Shown: positions 54,845-63,957, numbered from the stretch's first letter. The stretch is DNA of 64,000 bases from Enterobacter sp. SA187 (GCF_001888805.2 NZ_CP019113.1:620001-684000); one strand, 5' to 3'. The notes: generated by a model from the letters alone, not told the origin. Translations and numbers: made by a program.

Positions 54845-54936
54845 GAGGTAAATATCGCCTTTGCGACGCGATAACACCTTTTAAATATAAACGCCTTGTA
54901 TAAGAATATTTATATAAATAATTTCAGTGAATATAT

Positions 54937-57900
54937 TTAGTGGTTACTGGTAAAGCGTCGGCGAATAACCACGAAAAATACCGGCACAAAAAATATTGCC
55001 AGCAGGGTTGCGGATACCATACCGCCCATTACGCCAGTCCCAACCGCGTTTTGTGCGCCGCTGCCTGCGCCTGTACTGAGCACCAGCGGCATTACGCCAA
55101 GGATAAAAGCCAGTGACGTCATGAGTATCGGGCGCAAACGCATTTTTACCGCCTCCAGCGTGGCGTCGATTAAGCTCTTGTGCTCTTTATCCATCAAATC
55201 CCTGGCAAACTCGACGATCAAAATGGCATTCTTTGCCGACAATCCAATGGTGGTCAGCAGGCCAACCTGGAAATAGACGTCGTTACTCAGGCCACGGCAA
55301 CTGGCCGCCAGCAAGGCGCCCACCACGCCGAGCGGTACAACCAGCATGACGGAAAATGGAATCGACCAGCTTTCATAAAGTGCCGCCAGACACAGGAATA
55401 CCACCATCAGTGAGATGGCATATAACGCGGGGGCCTGATTGCCGGATAAGCGCTCCTGATACGACATCCCCGTCCAGTCGAAGCCAATCCCGGAGGGCAG
55501 CGTTGCGGCGAACGCCTCCATCATCTTCATGGCCTCACCGCTGCTTTTACCTGGCGCGGCCTCACCCAGAATTTCCATCGCTGGCAAACCGTTGTAGCGC
55601 TCCAGACGTGGCGATCCCTGGATCCAGTTGGCGCTGGTGAAACTTGAAAAGGGCACCATTTCGCCGTTACGGCTACGTACAAACCAGCGGTTAATATCAT
55701 CCGGCATCATGCGATAAGGCGCGTCAGCCTGTGCGTAAACTTTTTTCACACGGCCGTTATCGACGAAATCATTCACGTAAGTGCTACCCAGTGCGGTTGC
55801 AATGGTCTTGTTGATATCCGTTAGCGAGACACCGAGCGCCTGTGCTTTTTCCTGATCGACATTCAGTTTGAATTGCGGCATATCTTCCAGACCATTAGGC
55901 CGTGTACGCACCAGCATATCCGGACGCTGAGCGACTTTTTTCAGCAGTTCATTACGCGCTTTGGTCAACTCCACATGCCCCAGCCCCGCCTGATCGATCA
56001 GTTCAAAGTCGAACCCGGTAGCAGTGCCCAGCTCGGTAATGGCGGGAAGGTTAAACGCAAATACCATCCCGTCTTTGATACTGCGAAACGCATGCGTGGC
56101 ACGCGCAACTATCGCCTCAACACGGTTTTCCTCGCCTTCACGCTGTGCCCAGTCTGTTAAACGGATAAAAGCCAGGCCGTTGTTTTGCCCTTTACCGTTA
56201 AGCCCAAAGCCCGTCACCGTAAACACAGAATCCACGTTATTTTTCTCATTCGTCAGATAGTAACGTGTGACTTCCTGCATGATTTTTTCCGTGCGATCCT
56301 GGGCGGCGCCAGCGGGCAGCGTGACCATCGTCAGGAAAACCCCTTGATCCTCTTCGGGTAAAAAAGAGGTGGGCAAACGCAGGAATAAACAGGCCATGCC
56401 CACGACAATCACCAGGTAAAGCACCATGTAGCGGCCGGTACGGCTTAGCAGTTTCTGTACGCTGCCGGTGTAGTGCTGGGTGCTTTGTTCAAACAGCCGG
56501 TTGAACCAGCCAAACATCCGGTTAGTCGTGCCGTGGGTAGTGGGTTTTAGCAGGGTGGCGCACAGTGCGGGCGTTAAAATGAGCGCCACCAGCACGGACA
56601 GAGCCATGGCAGAAACGATGGTGATGGAGAATTGCCGGTAGATCACCCCGGTTGAGCCGCCAAAAAACGCCATCGGGACGAATACCGCCGACAACACCAT
56701 GGCGATGCCCACCAGCGCGCCCTGTATCTGCGCCATCGATTTCTGCGTCGCCTCTTTGGGGGGCAATCCTTCATCGACCATCACGCGCTCTACGTTTTCC
56801 ACCACCACGATAGCGTCGTCCACCAGCAGGCCGATGGCTAACACCATGCCAAACATGGTCAGCGTGTTAATCGAATAGCCGAACGCCGCCAGTATGGCAA
56901 AGGTCCCCAGTAACACCACGGGCACCGCAATAGTAGGAATGAGCGTGGCCCGCAGATTCTGCAAAAACAGATACATGACAAGAAACACCAGCACGATGGC
57001 TTCAAACAGCGTTTTGAAGACTTCCCGGATGGAGATCTTAATAAAGGGGGTGGTGTCGTAGCTGTAAACCAGTTTCAGGCCGTGAGGAAAGTAGGGTTGC
57101 AGGTGGGCCATCTGCTGTTTCACCGCATCGGCGGCGTCCAGCGCGTTAGCGCCCGTTGCGAGTTTGATGCCCAGACCCGCTGACGGTTTACCGTTATACC
57201 GGGCGATAACGTTGTAGTTCTCGCCGCCCAGCTCGATGCGTGCGACGTCTTTGAGCTGTACCCGTGCGCCGTTGGAGAGGACTTTTAACGTAATACGGCC
57301 AAACTGCTCCGGCGTACGCAGACGCGTCTGGGCAATGATCGAGGCGTTAATCTGCTGATTGGCCACGGATGGCGTGCCGCCCAGCTGGCCTGCGGCAATC
57401 TGGCTATTCTGGGCTTTGATCTGATCGACCACATCGACAGTAGTCAACTGATATTCATTCAGTTTGTTCGGATCAAGCCAGATGCGCATTGCATATTGCG
57501 CGCCGAATAGCTGCACGTCGCCCACCCCTTCAGTACGGCTAACGGGATCCTTAATATTTGACGAGATAAAATCGGCAATATCATCCTGCGTCATGCTGCC
57601 GTCTTCTGAGATAAAACCCATTACCATCAAAAAGGTGCTGCTTGATTTCTTAACGTTTATCCCCTGTTGCTGCACTTCCTGGGGCAATAATGGCATAGCA
57701 AGTTGCAGTTTGTTCTGGACCTGAACCTGGGCGATATCGGCATCGGTGCCGGATTTAAAGGTTAAGGTGACGGACACGCTGCCGGCAGAATCGCTGGTGG
57801 ACGACATATACATCAGGTTATCCAGGCCATTCATATTTTGTTCTATCACCTGGGTAACGGTATCCTGGACCGTTTGCGCATCAGCGCCGGGATAAGTGGC

Positions 57901-58038
57901 ATTAATAGCGATAGCAGGCGGTGCGATCGTAGGATATTGTGCAACCGGAAGGTTGATGACCGCCAGCGCACCAGCCAGCATTAAAATAATCGCCAGCACC
58001 CAGGCGAATATAGGCCTATCAATAAAGAACTTAGCCAT
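54937..58038 (-). CDS. Second RND efflux pump, AcrB family
   Basis: 1033 residues, full length and intact. The same AcrB/AcrF build as its neighbour, with Asp-Asp (GLLVDDAIVVVENVERVM) and Lys (GLSAKNAILIVEFARDLM) of the proton relay. It differs from the other copy in loops such as residues 135-160 and 500-520 and at the C-terminus (RRRFTSNH), so it is an old paralog, not a fresh duplicate. It has no adaptor gene of its own upstream and starts 221 bases from the divergent TetR gene. It may use the acrE-like lipoprotein downstream. Confidence 0.9.
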   Translation of the reverse strand: MAKFFIDRPIFAWVLAIILMLAGALAVINLPVAQYPTIAPPAIAINATYPGADAQTVQDTVTQVIEQNMNGLDNLMYMSSTSDSAGSVSVTLTFKSGTDADIAQVQVQNKLQLAMPLLPQEVQQQGINVKKSSSTFLMVMGFISEDGSMTQDDIADFISSNIKDPVSRTEGVGDVQLFGAQYAMRIWLDPNKLNEYQLTTVDVVDQIKAQNSQIAAGQLGGTPSVANQQINASIIAQTRLRTPEQFGRITLKVLSNGARVQLKDVARIELGGENYNVIARYNGKPSAGLGIKLATGANALDAADAVKQQMAHLQPYFPHGLKLVYSYDTTPFIKISIREVFKTLFEAIVLVFLVMYLFLQNLRATLIPTIAVPVVLLGTFAILAAFGYSINTLTMFGMVLAIGLLVDDAIVVVENVERVMVDEGLPPKEATQKSMAQIQGALVGIAMVLSAVFVPMAFFGGSTGVIYRQFSITIVSAMALSVLVALILTPALCATLLKPTTHGTTNRMFGWFNRLFEQSTQHYTGSVQKLLSRTGRYMVLYLVIVVGMACLFLRLPTSFLPEEDQGVFLTMVTLPAGAAQDRTEKIMQEVTRYYLTNEKNNVDSVFTVTGFGLNGKGQNNGLAFIRLTDWAQREGEENRVEAIVARATHAFRSIKDGMVFAFNLPAITELGTATGFDFELIDQAGLGHVELTKARNELLKKVAQRPDMLVRTRPNGLEDMPQFKLNVDQEKAQALGVSLTDINKTIATALGSTYVNDFVDNGRVKKVYAQADAPYRMMPDDINRWFVRSRNGEMVPFSSFTSANWIQGSPRLERYNGLPAMEILGEAAPGKSSGEAMKMMEAFAATLPSGIGFDWTGMSYQERLSGNQAPALYAISLMVVFLCLAALYESWSIPFSVMLVVPLGVVGALLAASCRGLSNDVYFQVGLLTTIGLSAKNAILIVEFARDLMDKEHKSLIDATLEAVKMRLRPILMTSLAFILGVMPLVLSTGAGSGAQNAVGTGVMGGMVSATLLAIFFVPVFFVVIRRRFTSNH

Positions 58039-58259
58039 GGTAGCGGTTCACCTTATATCTGTTCGCATTCACCGACCCGCGTCAGCACTAAAATAAAAAC
58101 ATCCCTCTTTATATTTATGCGATGAATATAAAGAGGACGGCAATAAAAATAGCCTCGACATGTTGAATGAATAGTAGAAAAATGCAAGGATACAAATTCA
58201 ATTTTTTGCGGAAATTTCATTTAGCAAATGTAACCCATCATTCAGCATAGTTATTATTC
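58039..58259. promoter_or_regulatory. Divergent control region of RND cluster and TetR gene
   Basis: 221 AT-rich bases between divergent starts. A short inverted repeat CATTT-AGC-AAATG (58218-58230) sits 29 bases before the TetR start and could be an operator half-site pair; the evidence is weak. Confidence 0.4.
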
Positions 58260-58940
58260 ATGGCAAAAAGAACGAAAGAGGATGCCTTAAAAACACGGCA
58301 ATTATTAATTGACACCGCCATTTTAACCTTTTCTCAACAAGGATTCTCTGGCACATCGCTGGATGATATAGCCCATGCAGCGCAAGTAACACGCGGCGCT
58401 ATTTACTGGCACTTTGAAAATAAATCACAATTATTTAACGCTATCTGGCAAGAACAATTACCTGTGAGGGATAAAATAGCCGATAAAATGAAGTTACATT
58501 CGGACGCATCTGCCGAAATAATATTACGACAATCACTAATAGAAGGTTTACGGCTGATTGCTCAGGATCCGCTGGAACAGGCGCTGGTGGAAATTCTTTA
58601 CCATAAATGCGAGTTTACAAAAGAGCTGACATCAGAAACAGAGATACGCGAGCGTCTGTTGTTTAATCATGAACATGTTTTGCAGATGTTGAATAAATGC
58701 TTAAAAGAAAACCCAGGGTTTCTGAACTGTAATATAGACCTGGCGATGATTATTATTCAGGCCTACCTGAGCGGTATCATCAAAAACTGGCTCATGACGG
58801 ACAAAAGCTTTGATCTCGACAGACTGGCTCCGTCGCTGGTGGACGGACTGCTGGCATCGCTTCGCCTTACGCCCTCTGCGCCGGTAAACCATCACTCATG
58901 TACATCATTGTCCCTGCGCACATCCTCTATTTCTCCATAA
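58260..58940 (+). CDS. acrS: TetR-family repressor, AcrS type
   Basis: 226 residues. The N-terminal helix-turn-helix (FSGTSLDDIAHAAQVTRGAIYWHFENKSQLF) is close to AcrR/AcrS/EnvR. The ligand domain keeps LVEILYHKCEF, and the end is a Ser-rich tail longer and different from E. coli AcrS (220). It should repress the divergent RND genes, and in E. coli AcrS also represses acrAB. The DNA here is AT-rich like the intergenic region. Confidence 0.9.
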   Translation: MAKRTKEDALKTRQLLIDTAILTFSQQGFSGTSLDDIAHAAQVTRGAIYWHFENKSQLFNAIWQEQLPVRDKIADKMKLHSDASAEIILRQSLIEGLRLIAQDPLEQALVEILYHKCEFTKELTSETEIRERLLFNHEHVLQMLNKCLKENPGFLNCNIDLAMIIIQAYLSGIIKNWLMTDKSFDLDRLAPSLVDGLLASLRLTPSAPVNHHSCTSLSLRTSSISP

Positions 58941-59069
58941 TCTCACCATTCTGGCGGCTTTATCTCCACGCTTTTTACATTCGACATGCTTTGTAAAACT
59001 CCAGCCGCAGGAAGGCGTGCTAACCAGTGGTAGAATGAACGCATTCACACAAAAGAGGTAATTGTGATC

Positions 59070-59291
59070 ATGAAAAAATTAATTGCCATTGCACTGTTGT
59101 CTTCCGTACTGGCCGGGTGTGCTCACGATTCCCCTTGTGTCCCCGTCTATGACGATCAGGGCCGCCTGGTGCACACTAATACCTGCATGAAAGGCACCAC
59201 GCAGGATAACTGGGAAACGGCAGGCGCTATCGCAGGCGGCGCTGCGGCCATTGCTGGCGTGACCCTGGGTATCGTCGCTCTCACCAAATAA
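59070..59291 (+). CDS. yhdV: Lipoprotein YhdV
   Basis: 73 residues. Signal peptide with lipobox LAGC (Cys17), then AHDSPCVPVYDDQGRLVHTNTCMKGTTQDNWETAGAIAGG, almost identical to E. coli, and a Gly/Ala-rich hydrophobic end. Function unknown. The start at 59070 follows AGAGGT with an in-frame GTG two codons before. Confidence 0.95.
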   Translation: MKKLIAIALLSSVLAGCAHDSPCVPVYDDQGRLVHTNTCMKGTTQDNWETAGAIAGGAAAIAGVTLGIVALTK

Positions 59292-59298
59292 TCTTCTC

Positions 59299-59326
59299 GC
59301 AGGCGTGCCGGTGTACGCCTGCTTTT
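59299..59326 (+). terminator. Terminator of yhdV
   Basis: GCAGGCGT / ACGCCTGC, 8-bp stem and 8-base loop followed by TTTT, 7 bases after the stop. Confidence 0.85.
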
Positions 59327-59482
59327 GCTCCCGTCCGGTGCAATCCATCAACATTGTTAAAATTATCTCTTACTTTGGGTCATTATTTTCTTCCCCCTTT
59401 CCTGTATAAATGATTCATCCCACCAATGGTTCGTCTGCTATGAATTTATTTTGCTCTGATTTGTGGCACAGGTTTTAATTTC

Positions 59483-59497
59483 GCACCAATCCAGTGC
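59483..59497. promoter_or_regulatory. NtrC-like enhancer site
   Basis: GCACCAATCCAGTGC matches the NtrC palindrome GCACCA-N3-TGGTGC at all but two positions. Its centre lies about 109 bases upstream of the predicted start point, the normal distance for NtrC enhancers. Confidence 0.6.
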
Positions 59498-59572
59498 GCT
59501 GATTTTATTTTTCCCTGTCTACACTCTCCTTATTACGGGCGTTCTGCATTAATTCTTTTCGCACGTAAAACC

Positions 59573-59588
59573 TGGCACTACCTTTGCT
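59573..59588 (+). promoter_or_regulatory. Sigma-54 promoter of yhdWXYZ
   Basis: TGGCACTACCTTTGCT has the -24 GG and -12 GC separated by exactly 10 bases, as sigma-54 requires. Predicted start near 59599, about 78 bases before the yhdW ATG. In E. coli yhdWXYZ belongs to the nitrogen-limitation (Ntr) regulon. Confidence 0.85.
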
Positions 59589-59676
59589 TTACAAAGTATG
59601 GCCAAAGCCACAGACAGGTTTCAGGCGTTTCCCGGACGCCTTCATATAACGATAATTTCGCCACACAGGATGCATT

Positions 59677-60702
59677 ATGAAAAAGATGATGATCGCCAGC
59701 CTGGCCGCTGCCGGTGCGCTGTTTGCTGTTGCTAATCAGGCCCATGCTGGTGCCACTCTGGATGCAGTAAAGAAAAAAGGTTTTGTGCAGTGCGGTATTA
59801 GTGACGGGTTGCCGGGTTTCTCTTATGCAGACGCCAACGGTAAATTTAGCGGTATTGATGTGGATGTGTGCCGTGGCGTTGCGGCTGCCGTTTTCGGCGA
59901 TGATACAAAAGTAAAATATACCCCGCTGACGGCAAAAGAGCGCTTCACTGCGTTGCAGTCGGGTGAAGTGGATGTACTCTCCCGTAATACGACCTGGACC
60001 TCCTCCCGTGATGCAGGCATGGGAATGTCCTTTACCGGCGTCACCTACTATGACGGTATCGGCTTCCTGACCCACAACAAAGCGGGCCTTAAAAGCGCCA
60101 AAGAGCTGGATGGTGCCACCGTCTGTATTCAGGCAGGTACAGACACCGAGCTGAACGTGGCGGATTATTTCAAATCCAACAAAATGAACTATACGCCGGT
60201 GACCTTTGACCGTTCTGATGAATCCGCCAAGGCGCTGGAATCAGGTCGTTGCGATACGCTGGCCTCCGACCAGTCTCAGCTCTATGCGCTGCGCATTAAG
60301 CTGAGCACGCCGGGCGAGTGGATTGTTCTGCCGGAAGTGATTTCTAAAGAGCCGCTGGGCCCGGTGGTTCGCCGCGGTGATGATGAGTGGTTCTCCATTG
60401 TGCGCTGGACGCTGTTCGCCATGCTGAATGCGGAAGAGATGGGTGTTACCTCTAAAAACGTCGATGAGAAAGCGGCGAATCCGGCCACGCCTGATATGGC
60501 GCATCTGCTGGGCAAAGAGGGTGATTACGGCAAGGATCTGAAGCTTGATAACAAATGGGCTTATAACATCATCAAGAAAGTCGGTAACTATGCGGAAGTG
60601 TTCGAACGTAATGTGGGTTCTGAAAGCCCACTGAAAATCAAACGTGGTCAGAACAACCTCTGGAATAACGGCGGTATTCAGTACGCTCCGCCAGTACGTT
60701 AA
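59677..60702 (+). CDS. yhdW: Amino acid ABC transporter substrate-binding protein YhdW
   Basis: 341 residues. Signal peptide (cleavage after AHA, near residue 24) and a type 3 solute-binding domain close to AapJ/BztA of the general L-amino acid transporters (KGFVQCGISDGLPGFSYADANGKFSGIDVDVCR). It binds polar amino acids in the periplasm. The frame is complete here, whereas E. coli K-12 yhdW is annotated as a pseudogene. First gene of the operon. Confidence 0.95.
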   Translation: MKKMMIASLAAAGALFAVANQAHAGATLDAVKKKGFVQCGISDGLPGFSYADANGKFSGIDVDVCRGVAAAVFGDDTKVKYTPLTAKERFTALQSGEVDVLSRNTTWTSSRDAGMGMSFTGVTYYDGIGFLTHNKAGLKSAKELDGATVCIQAGTDTELNVADYFKSNKMNYTPVTFDRSDESAKALESGRCDTLASDQSQLYALRIKLSTPGEWIVLPEVISKEPLGPVVRRGDDEWFSIVRWTLFAMLNAEEMGVTSKNVDEKAANPATPDMAHLLGKEGDYGKDLKLDNKWAYNIIKKVGNYAEVFERNVGSESPLKIKRGQNNLWNNGGIQYAPPVR

Positions 60703-60729
60703 GACCTGACATTTTGTATTTTGCAGTAA

Positions 60730-60753
60730 CGGACACCGCCTTTGCGGTGTCCG
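60730..60753 (+). other. Intercistronic hairpin between yhdW and yhdX
   Basis: Perfect 10-bp stem CGGACACCGC / GCGGTGTCCG with a 4-base loop, no T-run. A hairpin after a binding-protein gene commonly stabilises that message so that more binding protein than permease is made. Confidence 0.75.
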
Positions 60754-60783
60754 GTCCAGAGTCATGGCTACCGAGGTTTTCTT

Positions 60784-61965
60784 ATGTCCCATCGCCGCCC
60801 AACCGTTAAAGGATCGTTTTCCTTCTCCAACCCTGCGGTTCGCGCCTGGCTGTTTCAGATTATCGCCGTGCTGGCTGTCGTCGGCGTGGCTATTTACCTG
60901 ATACACAATACCGTTACCAATCTGAGCAACCGTGGCATCACGTCAGGTTTTGCCTTCCTCGATCGCAGCGCCGGTTTCGGCATTGTTCAGCATCTTATCG
61001 ATTATGAGCAGGGCGATACTTATGGCCGGGTGTTCCTGGTCGGTTTGCTTAATACGCTGCTGGTATCGGCGCTATGCATTGTTTTTGCCTCATTTCTGGG
61101 CTTCTTTCTGGGGCTTGCACGACTGTCGGAAAACTGGCTGCTGCGTAAACTGTCGACTATTTACATCGAGACGTTCCGCAATATTCCGCCGTTATTACAG
61201 ATCTTCTTCTGGTACTTTGCGGTACTGCGTAATCTTCCGGGGCCACGCCAGGCGGTAAGCGCGTTCGACCTGGCGTTTTTGAGCAATCGTGGTCTCTATA
61301 TTCCCGCGCCGCAAACAGGTGAAGGGCTGCTGGCTTTTATCGCGGCAGTCGCGCTGGCAGTTGTCCTGTCGGTTGGCCTGTTCCGCTTTAATAAAACGCA
61401 TCAGATCAAAACCGGGCAACTACGCCGCACATGGCCGGTTGCACTTGGTCTTTTCATCGCATTGCCACTGCTGGCGCACATGATTTTCGGGGCGGCCCTG
61501 CACTGGGATGTGCCGGAACTGCGCGGTTTTAACTTCCGTGGCGGAATGGCGCTGATCCCGGAACTGGCAGCATTGACGCTGGCCCTGTCAGTCTATACCT
61601 CCGCCTTTATTGCCGAGATTATCCGCGCGGGTATTCAGTCAGTACCGCACGGGCAGCACGAAGCGGCGCGTTCGCTTGGCCTGCCGCATCCGGTAACGCT
61701 ACGCCAGGTGATCATCCCGCAGGCGCTGCGTGTGATCATCCCGCCATTAACCAGCCAGTATCTTAATATCGTCAAAAACTCATCTCTGGCGGCGGCGATT
61801 GGTTATCCGGACATGGTGTCGCTTTTCGCGGGAACCGTCCTGAACCAGACAGGCCAGGCAATTGAAACTATCGCCATCACTATGTCGGTATACCTGATTA
61901 TCAGTCTCGGTATTTCGTTGCTGATGAATATCTATAACCGCCGCATTGCGCTGATTGAACGCTAA
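60784..61965 (+). CDS. yhdX: Amino acid ABC transporter permease YhdX
   Basis: 393 residues, HisM/AapQ type. Several membrane helices and the permease EAA loop (GQHEAARSLGLPHPVTLRQVIIPQALRVIIPPL) near the C-terminus. The start at 60784 (MSHRRPTVKG) gives the E. coli length. It pairs with YhdY; yhdY starts 9 bases after its stop. Confidence 0.96.
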   Translation: MSHRRPTVKGSFSFSNPAVRAWLFQIIAVLAVVGVAIYLIHNTVTNLSNRGITSGFAFLDRSAGFGIVQHLIDYEQGDTYGRVFLVGLLNTLLVSALCIVFASFLGFFLGLARLSENWLLRKLSTIYIETFRNIPPLLQIFFWYFAVLRNLPGPRQAVSAFDLAFLSNRGLYIPAPQTGEGLLAFIAAVALAVVLSVGLFRFNKTHQIKTGQLRRTWPVALGLFIALPLLAHMIFGAALHWDVPELRGFNFRGGMALIPELAALTLALSVYTSAFIAEIIRAGIQSVPHGQHEAARSLGLPHPVTLRQVIIPQALRVIIPPLTSQYLNIVKNSSLAAAIGYPDMVSLFAGTVLNQTGQAIETIAITMSVYLIISLGISLLMNIYNRRIALIER

Positions 61966-61974
61966 GGATCCGTG

Positions 61975-63078
61975 ATGACAAAAGCTATTGTGTCTCACTC
62001 GCCGCGTCCGGTCAGTACCGGGACGGGGCATTATTTACTTTGGGTACGTAAGAACCTTTTCTCCAGCTGGTCAAACACACTGCTGACGCTGTTCTGCCTG
62101 TGGCTGATGTGGGAGCTGATCCCGCCATTGCTTAACTGGGTGTTATTCCAGGCAAACTGGGTGGGAACGACCCGCGCGGATTGTACGAAGGAAGGCGCCT
62201 GCTGGGTATTTATCCATCAGCGGTTTGGGCAGTTTATGTATGGCCTTTACCCCCATGAGCAGCGCTGGCGGATCAATGTTGCCTTAATCTTTGGTCTGCT
62301 CTCTATCGCGCCGATGTTTTTGAAAACACTGCCCAGGCGTGGCCGTTATATCGCCTGCTGGGCAGTTATCTATCCGGTCGTGGTGTGGTGGTTGTTGTAT
62401 GGAGGATTTTTAGGGCTTGAGCGGGTGGAAACCCGTCAATGGGGCGGATTAACGCTGACGCTAATCATCGCCGCGGTCGGTATCGCCGGTGCTTTGCCGT
62501 TGGGCATCTTACTGGCCTTGGGGCGGCGTTCAAAAATGCCAGTGGTGCGGATCCTGTCGGTGATATTTATCGAGTTCTGGCGTGGCGTGCCGCTGATTAC
62601 CGTGCTGTTTATGTCGTCAGTAATGCTGCCGCTGTTTATGTCTGAAGGAACAAGCATAGATAAGCTCATCCGTGCGCTGGTTGGCGTGGTGCTTTTTCAG
62701 TCGGCTTATGTGGCGGAAGTGGTACGCGGCGGGCTTCAGGCATTGCCGAAGGGTCAGTATGAAGCGGCGGAATCGCTGGCCCTTGGTTACTGGAAAACAC
62801 AGGGGCTGGTCATATTGCCCCAGGCGCTGAAACTGGTGATCCCGGGTCTGGTTAATACCATTATCGCGCTATTTAAAGATACCAGTCTGGTGATCATCAT
62901 CGGGCTTTTTGATCTGTTCAGCAGCGTGCAGCAGGCCACGGTCGATCCGGCATGGCTTGGCATGTCGACCGAGGGCTATGTCTTTGCCGCGCTGGTTTAC
63001 TGGATTTTCTGTTTTAGCATGTCACGCTACAGCCAGCATCTGGAGAAGCGTTTCAACACCGGGCGTACAGCGCACTGA
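61975..63078 (+). CDS. yhdY: Amino acid ABC transporter permease YhdY
   Basis: 367 residues, AapM type, with EAA loop GQYEAAESLALGYWKTQGLVILPQALKLVIPGL. The ATG at 61975 is used as in E. coli; a GTG one codon before is possible. Second permease of the complex; followed by yhdZ after 8 bases. Confidence 0.96.
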   Translation: MTKAIVSHSPRPVSTGTGHYLLWVRKNLFSSWSNTLLTLFCLWLMWELIPPLLNWVLFQANWVGTTRADCTKEGACWVFIHQRFGQFMYGLYPHEQRWRINVALIFGLLSIAPMFLKTLPRRGRYIACWAVIYPVVVWWLLYGGFLGLERVETRQWGGLTLTLIIAAVGIAGALPLGILLALGRRSKMPVVRILSVIFIEFWRGVPLITVLFMSSVMLPLFMSEGTSIDKLIRALVGVVLFQSAYVAEVVRGGLQALPKGQYEAAESLALGYWKTQGLVILPQALKLVIPGLVNTIIALFKDTSLVIIIGLFDLFSSVQQATVDPAWLGMSTEGYVFAALVYWIFCFSMSRYSQHLEKRFNTGRTAH

Positions 63079-63086
63079 GGAAAACC

Positions 63087-63845
63087 ATGAGTAATATGAT
63101 TATGCAGTCTGACGATGCGATGATTACGCTCGACACTGTGAATAAATGGTACGGGCAGTTTCACGTGCTGAAAAATATCAACCTTGAGGTCAAACAGGGT
63201 GAACGTATTGTCCTCTGCGGGCCGTCGGGTTCAGGGAAATCCACCACGATCCGCTGTATCAACCATCTGGAAGAGCATCAGCAAGGCCGGATTGTGGTGG
63301 ATGGGATTGAGCTTAACGAGGACATCCGTAATATCGAAAAGGTGCGTCAGGAAGTGGGCATGGTGTTCCAGCATTTCAACCTGTTCCCGCATCTGACGGT
63401 TTTACAGAACTGCACGCTGGCACCGATCTGGGTGCGTAAAATGCCGAAGAAGGAAGCGGAAGCACTGGCGATGCATTATCTTGAACGCGTGCGTATTGCT
63501 GAACATGCCCATAAATTTCCGGGGCAGATTTCCGGCGGGCAGCAACAGCGCGTAGCCATTGCTCGTTCGCTGTGTATGAAACCGAAAATCATGCTGTTCG
63601 ACGAACCGACTTCTGCGCTCGACCCGGAGATGGTGAAAGAGGTGCTGGATACGATGATTGGCCTTGCCGAGTCGGGTATGACCATGCTCTGCGTGACCCA
63701 TGAGATGGGCTTTGCCCGTACCGTAGCGGATCGCGTGATCTTTATGGATCGTGGTGAAATCGTTGAACAGGCACCGCCAGAAACCTTCTTTGCCAACCCC
63801 AAATCAGAACGTACAAGAGCATTTTTGTCGCAGGTTATTCATTAA
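63087..63845 (+). CDS. yhdZ: Amino acid ABC transporter ATPase YhdZ
   Basis: 252 residues. Walker A GPSGSGKS at 45-52, Q-loop, signature SGGQQQR, Walker B IMLFDEP and the switch His (CVTHEMGF) are all present. It powers uptake by YhdXY. The ATG follows GAGGAAAACC. Last gene of the operon, convergent with the rRNA operon. Confidence 0.97.
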   Translation: MSNMIMQSDDAMITLDTVNKWYGQFHVLKNINLEVKQGERIVLCGPSGSGKSTTIRCINHLEEHQQGRIVVDGIELNEDIRNIEKVRQEVGMVFQHFNLFPHLTVLQNCTLAPIWVRKMPKKEAEALAMHYLERVRIAEHAHKFPGQISGGQQQRVAIARSLCMKPKIMLFDEPTSALDPEMVKEVLDTMIGLAESGMTMLCVTHEMGFARTVADRVIFMDRGEIVEQAPPETFFANPKSERTRAFLSQVIH

Positions 63846-63857
63846 TCTGGCTTCTAT

Positions 63858-63899
63858 AACCGCAAAGCCCAGCCGCCGCGCCAGGCTTTGCGGTTATTT
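63858..63899 (+). terminator. Terminator of yhdWXYZ
   Basis: AACCGCAAAGCC / GGCTTTGCGGTT, perfect 12-bp stem, 14-base loop, then ATTT. Lies back to back with the rRNA terminator. Confidence 0.85.
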
Positions 63900-63917
63900 C
63901 CAGAAAAGATCCATAGC

Positions 63918-63950
63918 AAAAAGCCCAGTCTTTCGACTGGGCTTTTTGCT
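63918..63950 (-). terminator. Terminator of the rRNA operon
   Basis: AAAAAGCCCAGTC / GACTGGGCTTTTT, perfect 13-bp stem and 4-base loop, 11 bases beyond the 5S 3' end; typical rrn terminator reading on the minus strand. Confidence 0.95.
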
Positions 63951-63957
63951 TTATTTG

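Larger units (their letters stand above)
59292..59676. other. Gap between yhdV and yhdW
   Basis: 385 bases, no ORF. In order: yhdV terminator, an AT-rich stretch, an NtrC-like site (59483-59497), a sigma-54 promoter (59573-59588) and the yhdW leader. Confidence 0.75.

Noticed and set aside
63850..63957. tRNA gene next to the 5S gene
   Set aside because: Only two terminators are found here; any tRNA of the rRNA operon must lie beyond the right edge.
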